Part shown: positions 18,348-27,668 of the stretch, piece after piece
Position numbering within the stretch: the stretch's first letter is position 1
Layout of the letters: each line of letters starts with the position of its first letter
From: JAOAPG01 sp963791575
GTDB lineage: Bacteria; Acidobacteriota; Terriglobia; Terriglobales; Acidobacteriaceae
Length of the DNA stretch: 64,000 nucleotides
Assembly: GCA_963791575.1 (NCBI GenBank)
Contig: CAWBSY010000015.1
Coordinates: 1-64,000 of the forward strand
Direction of reading: 5' to 3'
Notes under the pieces: model-generated
What the model was told of the DNA's origin: nothing
What the model saw: the letters and a program-made list of their open reading frames with translations, nothing else
The model's database searches: none
Made by a program: the position numbers and the translations under genes

Positions 18348-19430
18348 CTAAACCACGCTGGCAGTTTCCTGCTTCAACTTTTCCGCCTGGAAATGCGTCA
18401 TCAGCGCTTCGAACAGCGGCTGGAGTTTTCCGTCCATGGTTTCCTGCAGTTGATGGAGGGTCAGGCCGATGCGATGATCGGTCACGCGATTCTGCGGGAA
18501 GTTGTAGGTTCGAATCTTCTCGCTGCGATCGCCGGAGCCGACCATCGCTTTCCGTTCTTTCGCGAGCGCATCCTGCTGCTTTTGCATTTCGACTTCATAG
18601 AGACGGGCGCGCAACACGCGCATGCCTTTTTCGCGATTCTTGATCTGCGACTTCTCGTCCTGGCAACTGACGACAGTATTTGTCGGAATGTGCGTGATGC
18701 GTACCGCCGAGTAAGTCGTGTTCACCGATTGTCCGCCGGGACCGGACGAGCAGAACGTATCAATGCGCAGATCTTTCGCTTCGATTTTCACGTCAACATC
18801 TTCGGCTTCGGGCAGAACTGCAACCGTGACGGCCGAAGTGTGTACGCGTCCCTGCTGCTCGGTGGCCGGAACTCGCTGCACGCGATGCACGCCGCTTTCG
18901 TATTTCAGTTGCGAATAGACCCTTTTACCTTCAATGATGGCGATGACTTCCTTCATGCCGCCAACCGAAGACTCCGAAGTCGAAAGGACTTCGACTTTCC
19001 AGTGCTGGGTCTCAGCGTAGCGCGTGTACATGCGAAACAATTCCGCAACAAATAGCGTGGCCTCATCGCCGCCGGTGCCTGCGCGAATTTCGAGGATGAT
19101 GTTCTTCTCGTCATTCGGATCTTTGGGCAGCAACAAGAACTTTCAAGTCTTCTTCCACGCCACCGATGCGAGCCTCTAGCTTCGTCAGCTCATCCTGCGC
19201 ATAGGCGCGCATCTCGGCATCATTTTCATCGGCCAGCATGGCGCGACTGTCTTCGATGCCGCGCTTCAGGTCCTTGTACTCGCGATACTTCTCGACGACG
19301 GGAGCGATATCGCTATGAGCTTTCGCGGTCTTCTGATAACTTCGCCGAGTCGTTCACGATGTCCGGGCGAAGAGAGCGCCTGAGTCAGCTCTTCGTAGCG
19401 CGTTTCGATTTGTTCAAGTCGTTCAAACAT
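18348..19430 (-). CDS. prfA: Peptide chain release factor 1 (three single-base insertions near the 5' end)
   Basis: Recognises UAA/UAG stop codons and triggers peptide release. The C-terminal three quarters is intact: EIRAGTGGDEATLF, the PVT-type anticodon region (VPATEQQGRVHTSAVTV) and the catalytic GGQ in SSGPGGQSVN. The first ~100 codons are readable from ATG at 19430 only if extra bases near 19363, 19338 and 19135 are removed; the restored text (VVEKYREYKDLKRGIEDSRA) matches RF1 helix 1. Corrected length is about 359 residues, normal for RF1. Because prfA is essential, sequence errors are the likely cause. No Shine-Dalgarno site precedes the ATG; a GTCGTTGGTC repeat arm lies there instead. 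Confidence 0.9.
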
Positions 19431-19434
19431 AAAG

Positions 19435-19841
19435 TCAGTCGTTGGTCGTGGGCCGTTGGTCGTTGACAGTCAGGCTTGGCAGTGTTCTCGCTTCTAGTGA
19501 GTTAATTAACCCGCTGAGAGCGCGAGCTACGTTTTCAGCCATCAATAGTAAGTCCTATCGTGTTCCTTCGATAAGTATTGTAATTCCTCAGCTATCAGTA
19601 TCTGCGTCTGAAGTTCAAGAAGCGATCCTCGTGCATGAAAAAGAAAGTGTGTAAATTCTTTGTCTGATCTATGTCCCTTCCCTTCAGCGATATTACTCGG
19701 GATCGAAACTGCCGCTCTACGCATTTGCTGGCTTAATCCATAAAGTTCGTGCTTCGGGAAATCACCAGTGCTCCTGTAAATTGCCGTAGTCATTTTCATT
19801 GCTTCCTGCCAGACTCGCAAATCCCGGAACGATGAAGACAT
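19435..19841 (-). CDS. Four-helix bundle protein, 23S rRNA intervening-sequence (S23) type
   Basis: About 135 residues. The opening FRDLRVWQEAMKMTTAIYR, then LYGLSQQMRRAAVSIPSNIAEG and FLFHARGSLLELQTQ are the signatures of the TIGR02436 family, first known from intervening sequences in 23S rRNA genes. Function is unknown. The frame breaks near 19555; in the corrected frame it runs through a MAENVARALSGLINSLE helix and ends within the repeat arm at 19438-19465 (tail VNDQRPTTND). It lies 5 bp before prfA and 115 bp after the DUF1385 gene on the same strand. Inverted repeat arms at both sides suggest it is the cargo of a small inserted unit. Confidence 0.85.
19438..19465 (+). repeat. GTCGTTGGTC repeat arm (left, next to prfA start)
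   Basis: 28-bp arm that matches the hslU-side arm at 46178 at about 24 of 28 positions. It is in inverted orientation to the arm at 19917-19945. Read on the minus strand it ends CCAACGACTGACTTTATG, where ATG starts prfA. Confidence 0.8.
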
Positions 19842-19916
19842 TTATTCTCTCCAATCGTTCTTGTACGCCTGCTTCAGACATTTGTATGTGATGGCTAAAC
19901 GGGTTTGGAGAATCCG

Positions 19917-19945
19917 CCAACGACCAAAGACGAACGACCCACGAC
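19917..19945 (-). repeat. GTCGTTGGTC repeat arm (right)
   Basis: Imperfect inverted copy of 19438-19465 (about 23 of 30 positions agree). The two arms enclose the S23-type gene and about 450 bp. Confidence 0.75.
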
Positions 19946-19955
19946 GGGTGTGCCG

Positions 19956-20973
19956 CTAGGCAATGACCAGTTCGCCGCCGCGTTGCTTTTCGAGCGACAT
20001 GGCATGGTCCAGCGCGACAATCGCGCACTCGGCTTGATCGTCCGACGGAGGCTGGGTCGTGATGCGTTGCAGCCAGAGTCCCGGCGCGGTCATCAGGGCG
20101 AACAGCGATCCGCGATGTTTCGCGGCGAAGCGGATGATCTCGTACGACAGTCCGGTGATCACCGGCAACAATGCGATGCGTATTCCGAAGCGCGCCCAGA
20201 ACGTATGTACCGGAATCAGGGTGTAGACCAGAATCGAAATAATCATCACCGTCATCAGGAAGCTGGTTCCGCAGCGGGGATGGAAGGTCGAATACTTCTG
20301 CACCGATCCGGTATCGAGCGAGTCGCCATTTTCAAATGCGAAAACCGTTTTATGCTCGGCTCCGTGATACTGGTAGACGCGCCGGATGTCTTTCAGCAGC
20401 GACACTCCCCAGATGAACAGCAGGAACAATGCGAGCCGTACAATGCCGTCGACCAGATTGAACATGATCTGTCCACCGAAGAAGGGATTCACCCGCTTCA
20501 ATCCGGTAGCGGCCACCAGCGGCAAAAACTTGTACATGAAAATGAAAAAGCCGACCGAGATGATGATGTTGACGGTAGCCATCCAGCCGGTGACTTCGAG
20601 CTTTTTCTTGTCGTCTTTTGCTTTCGGTATTCTCAGCTGACCCGGCGGCATCTTGCAATTCTTCCAGCGCAACATTGGCCGAGAATCGCAGGGCTCTAAA
20701 TCCCAGCGTCATCGCATGACCGAGTGTCATCACTCCGCGAAGCACCGGCCATCCCATCCATTTATGCTTTTCCGAGAGGCGTTCCAGCGGCTCGCTATGC
20801 GTGGAGACTTCGCCGGAAGGTTTGCGGCAGGCAATCGCCCAGGCATGCGGAGAGCGCATCATAACGCCCTCGAGCACGGCTTGGCCGCCCACCAGCGTTT
20901 CCTCGCCGCCCTCAAGTGCAGGCAGAAGCTGGACAGCTACGAGGAAACTCCACCATGTTCGCAAAAAACGCAT
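19956..20973 (-). CDS. DUF1385 family membrane protein (single-base frameshift)
   Basis: About 338 residues after removal of one extra base near 20630. The N-terminal part has GGQAVLEGVMMRSP, the signature of DUF1385, then GWPVLRGVMTLGHAMTLGF. The second part has four membrane helices (VTGWMATVNIIISVGFFIFM, IVRLALFLLFIWGVSLL, FLMTVMIISILVYTLI) and YQYHGAEHKTVFAFENG and FHPRCGTSFLM, also family marks. The function is not known, though it is commonly found upstream of prfA/prmC, as here. Start ATG at 20973 is the first after a long non-coding stretch. Confidence 0.88.
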
Positions 20974-21097
20974 GTTGATTGGATGTACTCTCTCGGAAGA
21001 AAGTAGCGTTCTGTAAGAATATCACAGTGGAGGCAAGCTCTAAAAGCTGTAAGTAATTGGTGAAACAAGAGTTAAGGCTTCAGACAAGATTCTTCCG

Positions 21098-21182
21098 GAC
21101 GGGCGAGAGCCTGTCCTGAGCGAAGCCGAAGGAACGCCCGTCGCTACATTGATATTTGGGCTGGACAGCCGGGCGGCTGTCC
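21098..21182. repeat. Two REP-like palindromes
   Basis: GACGGGCG (21098) pairs with CGCCCGTC (21135) across a 29-nt loop containing CCTGAGCGAAGCCGAAGG. GGACAGCC (21163) pairs with GGCTGTCC (21175) across GGGC. Both resemble the pair at 14864-14964. They sit just before the ligase gene. Confidence 0.7.
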
Positions 21183-21200
21183 CCACGTGAGCATCGCCTT

Positions 21201-22939
21201 ATGCGACGACTTGCTGAGACCTGCGAACGCATTGCAGGCACGACAAAAAAACTCGAAAAGACGGCCATCGTTGCCGATTACCTGAAGTCCTGCTCGCGAG
21301 AAGAGGGTTCGGCGTCGGCGACGTTTCTTTCAGGACGGCCCTTTCCCATGTGGGAGGAGACGACGCTGCAAGTCGGGGGATCGCTACTTTGGCGGGTGGT
21401 CGAGGAGCTTTCGGGCAAAAGCGGCCAAGACCTGACTGATGCGTATCGCAAGTATGGCGACCTCGGCTCGGTTGCGGCAGCGGTTTTGCCCGAGCGTACT
21501 TCAGGAAAAGATCTGAGCATCCTTGAAGTGCAAAACCGATTTCGGCAAATTGCCGCCGCACGCGGACCCGCTGCAAAGACAACCTTGGTTCGCGAACTGC
21601 TTTCGCAAGCGGCACCGCTTGAGGCCAAGTACATCGTGAAGGTCATGACGGGCGATTTGCGTATTGGCCTCAAAGAAAGTCTGGTGGAAGAAGCCATCGC
21701 CAAAGCTTTTGGAGTTCAAACGAAGGAAGTCCAGCGTGCCAACATGCTGCTCGGCGACATTGGCGAGACGCTTCGGTTCGCGGCAGACAATCGGCTAACC
21801 GAAGCAAAGATGCGGCTGTTTCATCCGCTGGGATTCATGCTCGCGAGTCCAGCGGCTTCCGCAGACGAAGCTCTCGGTTATTTTGAAAATGCTCTCGTCG
21901 AAGACAAGTACGACGGCATCCGCGCCCAGGCGCATTGCTCTGGCGACCAGGTCCGCATTTTCTCCCGCACGCGCGATGACATTACCGAGTCGTTCCCTGA
22001 ACTCGCCGACGCGTTGGCTGGATTTCCGCAAGACGTGATTCTCGACGGAGAGATCGTGGCGTGGAGCTATCTGGTTGGCGAGCCGAACGAAGCCGGGCGA
22101 GCGCTTCCGTTCAGCGCTTTACAGAAACGGCTTGGTCGCAAGAAAGTAAGCCAGGTGATGATGCGAGATGTCCCAGTCGCTTATCTCGCATTCGATGTGC
22201 TCTACGCAAACGGAGAGCTGTTGATTGATCGTCCATTTGCAAGAACGAGCCGGGATTCTGGAAGCGTTATTGGCTGAAGGCGTAAACCACAGCAATAACC
22301 ACAGAGCTGCACAGGGAAGTGCCGAAGCGCAGGGGCAACTCGGATTCAGCGCCGACGAAGCAGCAGAGAACGATAAAAAAATAATGGTTATGCGCGCTCC
22401 GGTATTTCAGGCTTCGTCCCCGGAGGAACTCGATCAGCTATTCGACGCCGCTCAAGCGCGAGGCAATGAGGGTTTGATGATCAAGGATCCCGAGTCGGTC
22501 TATACTCCGGGACGGCGCGGGAAGTCATGGCTGAAGCTAAAGCGCGAGCTGGCGACTTTGGATGTAGTCGTGACGGCAGTGGAATACGGACACGGCAAGC
22601 GCATAGGAGTGTTGAGTGATTACACGTTTGCGGTACGAGATGGCGAGCGTCTGGTGAATATTGGCAAAGCTTACTCGGGACTCACCGACGTAGAGATCGC
22701 CGAAATGACCAAGTGGTTCCTGGAGCACGTAATCGAAGATCAAGGATTGCGGCTGCTAGTCGAGCCGAAAATAGTGATCGAAGTGGCATTTAACAACATG
22801 ATGAAGTCCGACCGGCACAACAGCGGATTGGCGCTGCAGATTTCCGAGGATAGTGAGGTTGAGGCCAGACAAGCCGCCGGAAGAGGCCGACACGCTCGCC
22901 AGAGCTGAGGAAATATATCGAATGCAGGAACGAAAATAG
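21201..22939 (+). CDS. ATP-dependent DNA ligase (two single-base insertions)
   Basis: Seals nicks in duplex DNA. The corrected protein is 578 residues from ATG at 21201. It comprises an N-terminal DNA-binding domain (~1-190), an adenylation domain with the nucleotidyl-lysine K236 in EDKYDGIRAQ and the DGEIVAW motif, then a C-terminal OB domain with SWLKLKRE. Extra bases lie near 22238 (PLQERAGILEALL resumes after it) and at 22838, after which the true tail (FPRIVRLRPDKPPEEAD) ends at 22937-22939. The architecture is that of archaeal/bacterial ATP-dependent ligases of ~580 residues. It is not a replacement for the NAD ligase as far as this window shows. No Ku or LigD genes are adjacent. Confidence 0.88.
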
Positions 22940-23102
22940 CGAATGAATCTAGGAATTGCACAGGCGGTTGTTGTTTCAGCCGTCACATCCAGCTCCGCTG
23001 CCTGCGGATTATCATGTCGTGCTTTTCCGAGGACGGAGAGGATGTGCTTTCAGTTCTCAGTTGCTAGTTCTTGGTTATCAGTTCGTAAGCGATTTCCCAG
23101 CA

Positions 23103-23921
23103 ATGGCTGAATTCAAACAACTCGAATACCTGTTACTGGGATATGTACCGAATGTGCTGCGAAAGCGCGGCATCGAGATCGCGGTTTGTCTGCACGAATG
23201 TGAAGACGCTGCAGGCAGGTTTGCCGGAGTGCGCTTTTTAGAAAAATGGAAGTCGGTGCAAGACATAGATCCTCAAGCAGATGTGGAGGTGCTGGAGGCC
23301 CTGGAAAAGGAAATCCGCAGCCAGTGGTCGTCGGTCGATGGACGGCAATCGCTGATTCGGACTTGGGAAGAGAGCTTCTCGAATATGATTCAACTGTCGG
23401 AGAGAAAAGTTTGTTTATCGCAAGATCCGATGCAGACCCTAAATGATCTTGAGCGGGATTACCTAAAGCCGCTTGAGTATGAACGTGATGCCAGAATTCC
23501 GACGGGAAGCGGAGTCGGCTACATCCGAAGCAAAATGCGCAGCGCCTTCGCACAACAAGGGATTCTTCCGCTCATGCTGACTGATGTTGCTCCCGTTGGA
23601 CAGAAAGCCGGAGATCGTTTGAGATTCGACTTTGGCTATTCAGTTGGATCGGATTTGAAGTTATTGCAATCGGTTTCCATACATTCGCGTTTGGATGCGG
23701 CGGTTACGCTGGCGGCGCGATATCCAAAGATTGCTGGTGACTTCGCGAATGAAAAGGGCGTGAAAACCTGGTTGACAGCAGTGGTTGAGGATGATGCAGA
23801 CCGCAATCGAGATGAAGTCGGATTCGCGCTTGGCATGCTGGAAGAAAGCGGGATTGAGATCGCTTTGGTAAAAGATATGCCGCGAATTGCGGAGGGGATC
23901 AGGGTAGAGCTGAGAGCTTGA
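23103..23921 (+). CDS. DUF3037-like protein
   Basis: This protein has 272 residues from ATG at 23103. The N-terminus, FKQLEYLLLGYVPNVLRKRGIEIAVCLHE, fits the pattern of DUF3037 proteins (hydrophobic strand, RYVP, then a 'new version' strand). The C-terminal half (~150-270) has no recognised domain but is well-formed, with FDFGYSVGSDLKLLQSVSIH and a Glu/Asp-rich helix. Function unknown. The gene follows the ligase by 160 bp on the same strand, but the spacer has the simple-repeat stretch CAGTTCTCAGTTGCTAG, so cotranscription is uncertain. Confidence 0.6.
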   Translation: MAEFKQLEYLLLGYVPNVLRKRGIEIAVCLHECEDAAGRFAGVRFLEKWKSVQDIDPQADVEVLEALEKEIRSQWSSVDGRQSLIRTWEESFSNMIQLSERKVCLSQDPMQTLNDLERDYLKPLEYERDARIPTGSGVGYIRSKMRSAFAQQGILPLMLTDVAPVGQKAGDRLRFDFGYSVGSDLKLLQSVSIHSRLDAAVTLAARYPKIAGDFANEKGVKTWLTAVVEDDADRNRDEVGFALGMLEESGIEIALVKDMPRIAEGIRVELRA

Positions 23922-24080
23922 TTAATCGGGGCAGTGAAGGGCGCTGACTGTAATCGCAACTGTTCCGGCCCTCTCGTCACCGTGCAATAGGTATTGCCAA
24001 ACCTGTCCGTCTTTAAGGACGACAATTTCTTCATCGACAATTCCACAAGTCGCTGGTTTCCAGTCCCAATGTGGCAGCAC
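23922..24080 (-). CDS. Small conserved-looking ORF, 52 residues
   Basis: A minus-strand frame opening with GTG at 24080 encodes a 52-residue protein containing PHWDWKPATCGIVDEEIVVL and a following KDGQVWQYLLHG strand. It has a protein-like composition and ends one base after the convergent DUF3037 gene. Start choice is weak: a GGAGG lies ~19 nt upstream. No family is recognised. It may be the remnant of a longer gene. Confidence 0.35.
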   Translation of the reverse strand: MLPHWDWKPATCGIVDEEIVVLKDGQVWQYLLHGDERAGTVAITVSALHCPD

Positions 24081-24152
24081 GGCAACTGCTGAAGGCGCGC
24101 CTCCACGTAGCCCTCAAAAGATGTGGCGCAAGGGTTAGGGATCCTTCGTTGG

Positions 24153-24178
24153 AAGCCCTTCGCTTTTGCGAAGGGCTT
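24153..24178. repeat. Perfect 11-bp hairpin with TTTT loop
   Basis: AAGCCCTTCGC and GCGAAGGGCTT flank TTTT. It lies between the small ORF and the CDF gene, near the CTCAGGATGACAG sequence often found in dispersed acidobacterial repeats. A role as terminator for the convergent genes is possible, but no T run follows on either strand. Confidence 0.7.
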
Positions 24179-24257
24179 CACTGCCTCAGGATGACAGCAG
24201 CGTGGAGGAGAGAGACCGCGAAAACAAGTATTACAAAAATCGCTTCACTTCAAGCCT

Positions 24258-25184
24258 TCAGTGGCTGTGGTGGTGCTGTTCATCTCCTACCGGGATCACG
24301 CATCCGTGGGCCACTTCACACACTACGTGCTCGAACTGGATCGTTGTATGGTTGATTTTGAAATCCTGATGCAGCCTTGCTTTCACGTCACGCAGGATTC
24401 GTTCGCTCACCGATGGCGGAATGTCCTCGATGGAAATATGGCAGGATAACGCCCGCGATTCCGATCCAATGCTCCAGACATGAAGATCATGGACGTCGTT
24501 CACTCCTTCGATTTCTCTCATTGCTGCTTCAACTACCTCGAGCTGCAAACCGCGAGGCGTGCCCTCGAGCAGAATATTCATGGTTTCGCGGACGATCCCG
24601 AAGCTCGACCACAGAATCAGAGCGCCAATTCCGAACGACAGTGCGGAATCGATCCAGTATTGTCCGGTCGCCAGGATTGCCCAGCCACCCACGATCACCG
24701 CCGCGGTGGAAAGCGTGTCGCCAATCTCATGGATCAAAGCGCTGCGAATGTTCACGTCGCGTCCGGCGCGGTAGAGCAGCAGCGTGATCGCACCATTCAT
24801 GAGGACACCGCCAGCAGCCACGATCATCATGACGCGAGCTTGAACTGGCGCAGGATGTTGCAGGCGCCGGAAGGCTTCGTAAAAGATGAAAAACGAAACA
24901 ACGACCAGCGTAGCTGCATTGACTAAGGCAGCCAAAACTCCCGCACGATGATATCCGTAGGTCTTGGTCGAGCTTGGAGGGCGTGCTTGCAGATAGACGG
25001 CGACCAAAGAAAGCAGCAAGGCAATGAAGTCAGAAAGGTTGTGTCCAGCCTCGGAAAGTAGTGCCAGCGAATGGGCACGGATTCCTGCAACCACCAAAAG
25101 CAGGATGTAAGCCAGAGTGACGATTAACGAGACGCGGAGGATGCGCGAGGTTCTCTCGTTCGTGGAACTGGCATGAACATGCAC
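24258..25184 (-). CDS. Cation diffusion facilitator (CzcD/ZitB type) metal exporter
   Basis: This 308-residue inner-membrane antiporter exports Zn2+, Co2+ or Cd2+ against protons. Six helices lie in the first ~205 residues. The metal-site motifs are visible in helix II (LSEAGHNLSDFIALL) and helix V (HEIGDTLSTAAVI), each with the HxxxD pair. The C-terminal cytoplasmic domain has VNDVHDLHVWSIGS, and the tail ends in a histidine cluster (QHHHSH). It stands alone; no ArsR or MerR regulator is adjacent. Confidence 0.93.
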   Translation of the reverse strand: MHVHASSTNERTSRILRVSLIVTLAYILLLVVAGIRAHSLALLSEAGHNLSDFIALLLSLVAVYLQARPPSSTKTYGYHRAGVLAALVNAATLVVVSFFIFYEAFRRLQHPAPVQARVMMIVAAGGVLMNGAITLLLYRAGRDVNIRSALIHEIGDTLSTAAVIVGGWAILATGQYWIDSALSFGIGALILWSSFGIVRETMNILLEGTPRGLQLEVVEAAMREIEGVNDVHDLHVWSIGSESRALSCHISIEDIPPSVSERILRDVKARLHQDFKINHTTIQFEHVVCEVAHGCVIPVGDEQHHHSH

Positions 25185-25236
25185 AACTCCAGTTTAAGAA
25201 GATTGCGGCCAAGCCGCAAGCATGAGAGACGGTGGC

Positions 25237-25885
25237 TCAGTAGCTTCCAACCCCATTCGCATTGCGAATCTTAAACCAGCTGTATTGGAGGTTATAGCGG
25301 GCTATGCCACCCCGAATCTTCATGAATCCCTGCTGAATACGACCAATGGCGGCAAAGTTCGCGCCTACTCTCAGTTGAGCATCATGTTGATCGAGCATGT
25401 CCTGTCGCCGTCGTAATATGCAATTCTCGTAATTCGGAAAATCCTGGCAATTCCAATAGTCATGGTAATCGGTCGGAATGAGCGCTGTTTTAGCGTATGG
25501 GCGTTTTGCCGGGCGGAACTGGCAAGGATCGAATCGTAGCGATCGAACCAATCGTGGACGGCTTCTTCCGTGTCCTCTTTACTGTGCTTGGATTTGTATT
25601 CACCCATGGCTTGGATAATCTCGTCAGTATTGTCATCTCCATCAAGGGACAATGCCGGAAAACGTATCTTGCGGCCCGAGATCTTCATTGGTAATGAGTT
25701 TCTTGGCATGCATGTTTGAGGTTTTCTTCGCATCTTTGGCAATGTCAGCGACGGACCTGGGTTGGGATTCTGGCGCTGCCCGGGACTGATGGATCTTGTT
25801 TTTGGGGAACAGCCCAACTTAACGCAGGTGCAAGCACGGCGGTCATGATGAGTATAGGAAGAAAAGAAGTTCGTGAAAAAGGCAA
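25237..25885 (-). pseudogene. Secreted hypothetical protein gene broken by several frameshifts
   Basis: TTG at 25885, preceded by AAAGGAGTG, opens a signal peptide (SRTSFLPILIMTAVLAPALS, cleavage near WAVPQ). The text then has to be followed through three frames. VADIAKDAKKTSNMHAKK is around 25730, ALSLDGDDNTDEIIQAMGEY and EEAVHDWFDRYDSILA around 25600, and IQQGFMKIRGGIARYNLQYS near the end, with stop at 25237. At least three indels are needed. Because this window has many apparent sequence errors, the gene may be intact in the organism. A ~200-residue exported protein of unknown function is likely. Confidence 0.55.
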
Positions 25886-26247
25886 ACAGCACTCCTTTGC
25901 GACCGCGCCCAGCGGTCTTATAGGGGGCCCATTGCAGCGATTCGGACCTAATACATCCGTTTCGACTAAGTGTATTGCGATCACTTTTTCGCGAAAAGTT
26001 ACGACAGTTTTCTTTGACGAACGTGCGGGCATCCACGATTTGATTTCGTTTATGCTCCAACATTCTTATTTTCAAAGGCATTTCTCGTTCACTTCTCTGC
26101 GAAAGGACTAAGGCTTATCCCCCTTCCGTAACCATTCATGCCTCTTCCCTGATCGCCGCTTAGGCCTTATGCTGTTTTTGCAAACGTGCGTTTTTGTGAA
26201 GATCTTTTTTTGAAGATCTCAGGTTCGCCGTTTTCTCCCGCTTCGTT
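25886..26247. other. Intergenic stretch with one hairpin
   Basis: About 360 bp with no supported gene. AGATCTT (26200) and AAGATCT (26213) form a 7-bp inverted repeat with a T-rich loop 28 bp before the next start codon. GAAGATC is also directly repeated there. Confidence 0.5.
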
Positions 26248-26637
26248 ATGAATCCTTTTCGTCTGTATACCCTGGTTGTGGGAGGCTCCGGCGCATTGCT
26301 GGCTGCCTATTGGATGTTTCGCCGCAAGCCTAAAACTTCAGATCAGCTGGAACGGGAGCGGCGCGCCTGGCTTGAGCAAATTGGCCGCATAACCGACGGT
26401 ACGGTGATCGATGTTCAGGAAATTAGTCCAGAAGAGAAGAAATTGGCGACCATGCTGATTTTTCACTATGACGTCGCCGGGGTTTCCTACGAAGCTTCTC
26501 AAGACGTGACGTATCTGCGGCAGAAGATCAACCTTCATTCCTGCCGCCTGGGAGTGCCAACGTCAGTGCGCTACGATCCGCATAATCCGGGAAATTCCAT
26601 GGTGGTGTCGGAACGGTGGATGGGGTTGAGACAATAA
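26248..26637 (+). CDS. DUF3592-like membrane-anchored protein
   Basis: This 129-residue protein has one N-terminal membrane helix (LYTLVVGGSGALLAAYWMF). A small beta-rich domain follows: GTVIDVQE, FHYDVAGVSYEASQDVTYL, then GVPTSVRYDPHNPGNSMVV. The YDPxNPxxS closing motif and the layout fit DUF3592, a domain of unknown function on the membrane surface. Ribosome-site match is poor. A GTCGTTGG-type repeat stretch starts right after its stop codon. Confidence 0.65.
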   Translation: MNPFRLYTLVVGGSGALLAAYWMFRRKPKTSDQLERERRAWLEQIGRITDGTVIDVQEISPEEKKLATMLIFHYDVAGVSYEASQDVTYLRQKINLHSCRLGVPTSVRYDPHNPGNSMVVSERWMGLRQ

Positions 26638-26640
26638 GGC

Positions 26641-26673
26641 GGTTGTTGGCCGATAGTCGTCGGTCATTGGCCA
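26641..26673 (+). repeat. Single, diverged GTCGTTGGTC-type arm
   Basis: GTTGTTGGCCGATAGTCG followed by TCGGTCATTGGCC resembles the arms at 19438 and 46178 but is more diverged. TTGGCC and GGCCAA can pair locally. No inverted partner is seen nearby. Confidence 0.5.
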
Positions 26674-26753
26674 AAGCAAAAAAGAAGCAGTCCAGTCTGA
26701 AATCCGGCATCGGAAGGCGAAACGATCAACGACGGTGGGCCAGCGACTAATTT

Positions 26754-27668
26754 CTAGCTTCCTGCTGCGAAGCCGCCGGCGCTGGCCATGGTCAAGCGAA
26801 GATATTTGTGAGGATTTACAGGTGTGTCGTTGATGCGGACTTCATAGTGCAAATGCGGTCCGGTGCTGCGGCCGCTTAAGCCTACGTAGCCGATAACGTC
26901 GCCGCGATGAATGTGCTGGCCTGCAACTACCGCAAAATTTGAAAGATGTCCATAGCGAGTCGTGATCCCATGGCTATGGTCGACGATGATTGCGCGTCCG
27001 TAGCCGCCCATTGTATCCGCGAACTCCACGATGCCATCTGCCGGTGCGATCACGGCCTGTCCGTAAGAAGCTGAGATATCGATACCTGAGTGGAAAGCGC
27101 CCTCGCCGTTAAAGGGATCGATGCGTTCGCCGAACGATCCCGTGACAGGACCTTCCACCGGCCAAAGATTGGGAGCCGAGTTCGCCCGCATCCAGTCTGC
27201 GGGCGTGACATCGCGGGTTAATCCTAGCGAGATGCCGGTCGTGGTTGCTCCGCTTAACGCGGTACTTTTCAGGGTGTAGAGCCGGTCGAGCGATAGCCCG
27301 ACCTGGACATTTTGAACGTCTTCGGAAGACGATGCCGCCACCAGCATGGGGCTGGACTTTAGACCGTACAGTGCCGATACCTCGCCTGCAAGCGAGCCCA
27401 GAGATGCAACTTGAATGTCCCGCTCCTTGGCAACCTCTTCCAGCTTCGAATAGCGGTTGGTCAGCTCTTCTTTTTGCGTTCGGAGCTCGTTATAACGGGA
27501 TACTTTCAACAGCATTCGCACATACGAGCTGGCAATTCCGGTGAGGCTCAGAAATCCGATTGCCGCGCCAGCCACCAGGACATACAGGTAGTGGAGGGGA
27601 ATCGGGATCTTGCGGAGCTGTCCGTCTTCTCCCCGGGCGACAAAAAGGATATAAGAGCGCTTACGCAA
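26754..27668 (-). CDS. M23 family metallopeptidase (peptidoglycan endopeptidase) with membrane anchor
   Basis: This 304-residue protein starts at TTG 27668, with AAAGG upstream. One N-terminal helix (LYVLVAGAAIGFLSLTGI) is followed by a coiled coil (~60-95, RYNELRTQKEELTNRYSKLEE) and a linker. The M23 domain comprises GSFGERIDPFNGEGAFHSGID (first zinc ligands H and D), GYGRAIIVDHSHGITTRYGHL and GRSTGPHLHYEVR (HxH). It should cleave peptide cross-links in the periplasm or regulate amidases. The 5' region is shared with divergent thiL and is long (~410 bp). Confidence 0.9.
   Translation of the reverse strand: MRKRSYILFVARGEDGQLRKIPIPLHYLYVLVAGAAIGFLSLTGIASSYVRMLLKVSRYNELRTQKEELTNRYSKLEEVAKERDIQVASLGSLAGEVSALYGLKSSPMLVAASSSEDVQNVQVGLSLDRLYTLKSTALSGATTTGISLGLTRDVTPADWMRANSAPNLWPVEGPVTGSFGERIDPFNGEGAFHSGIDISASYGQAVIAPADGIVEFADTMGGYGRAIIVDHSHGITTRYGHLSNFAVVAGQHIHRGDVIGYVGLSGRSTGPHLHYEVRINDTPVNPHKYLRLTMASAGGFAAGS

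Noticed and set aside
19905..20699. 264-codon plus-strand frame opposite DUF1385
   Set aside because: Antisense shadow; composition rich in Arg/His/Gln typical of reverse-complemented coding DNA.
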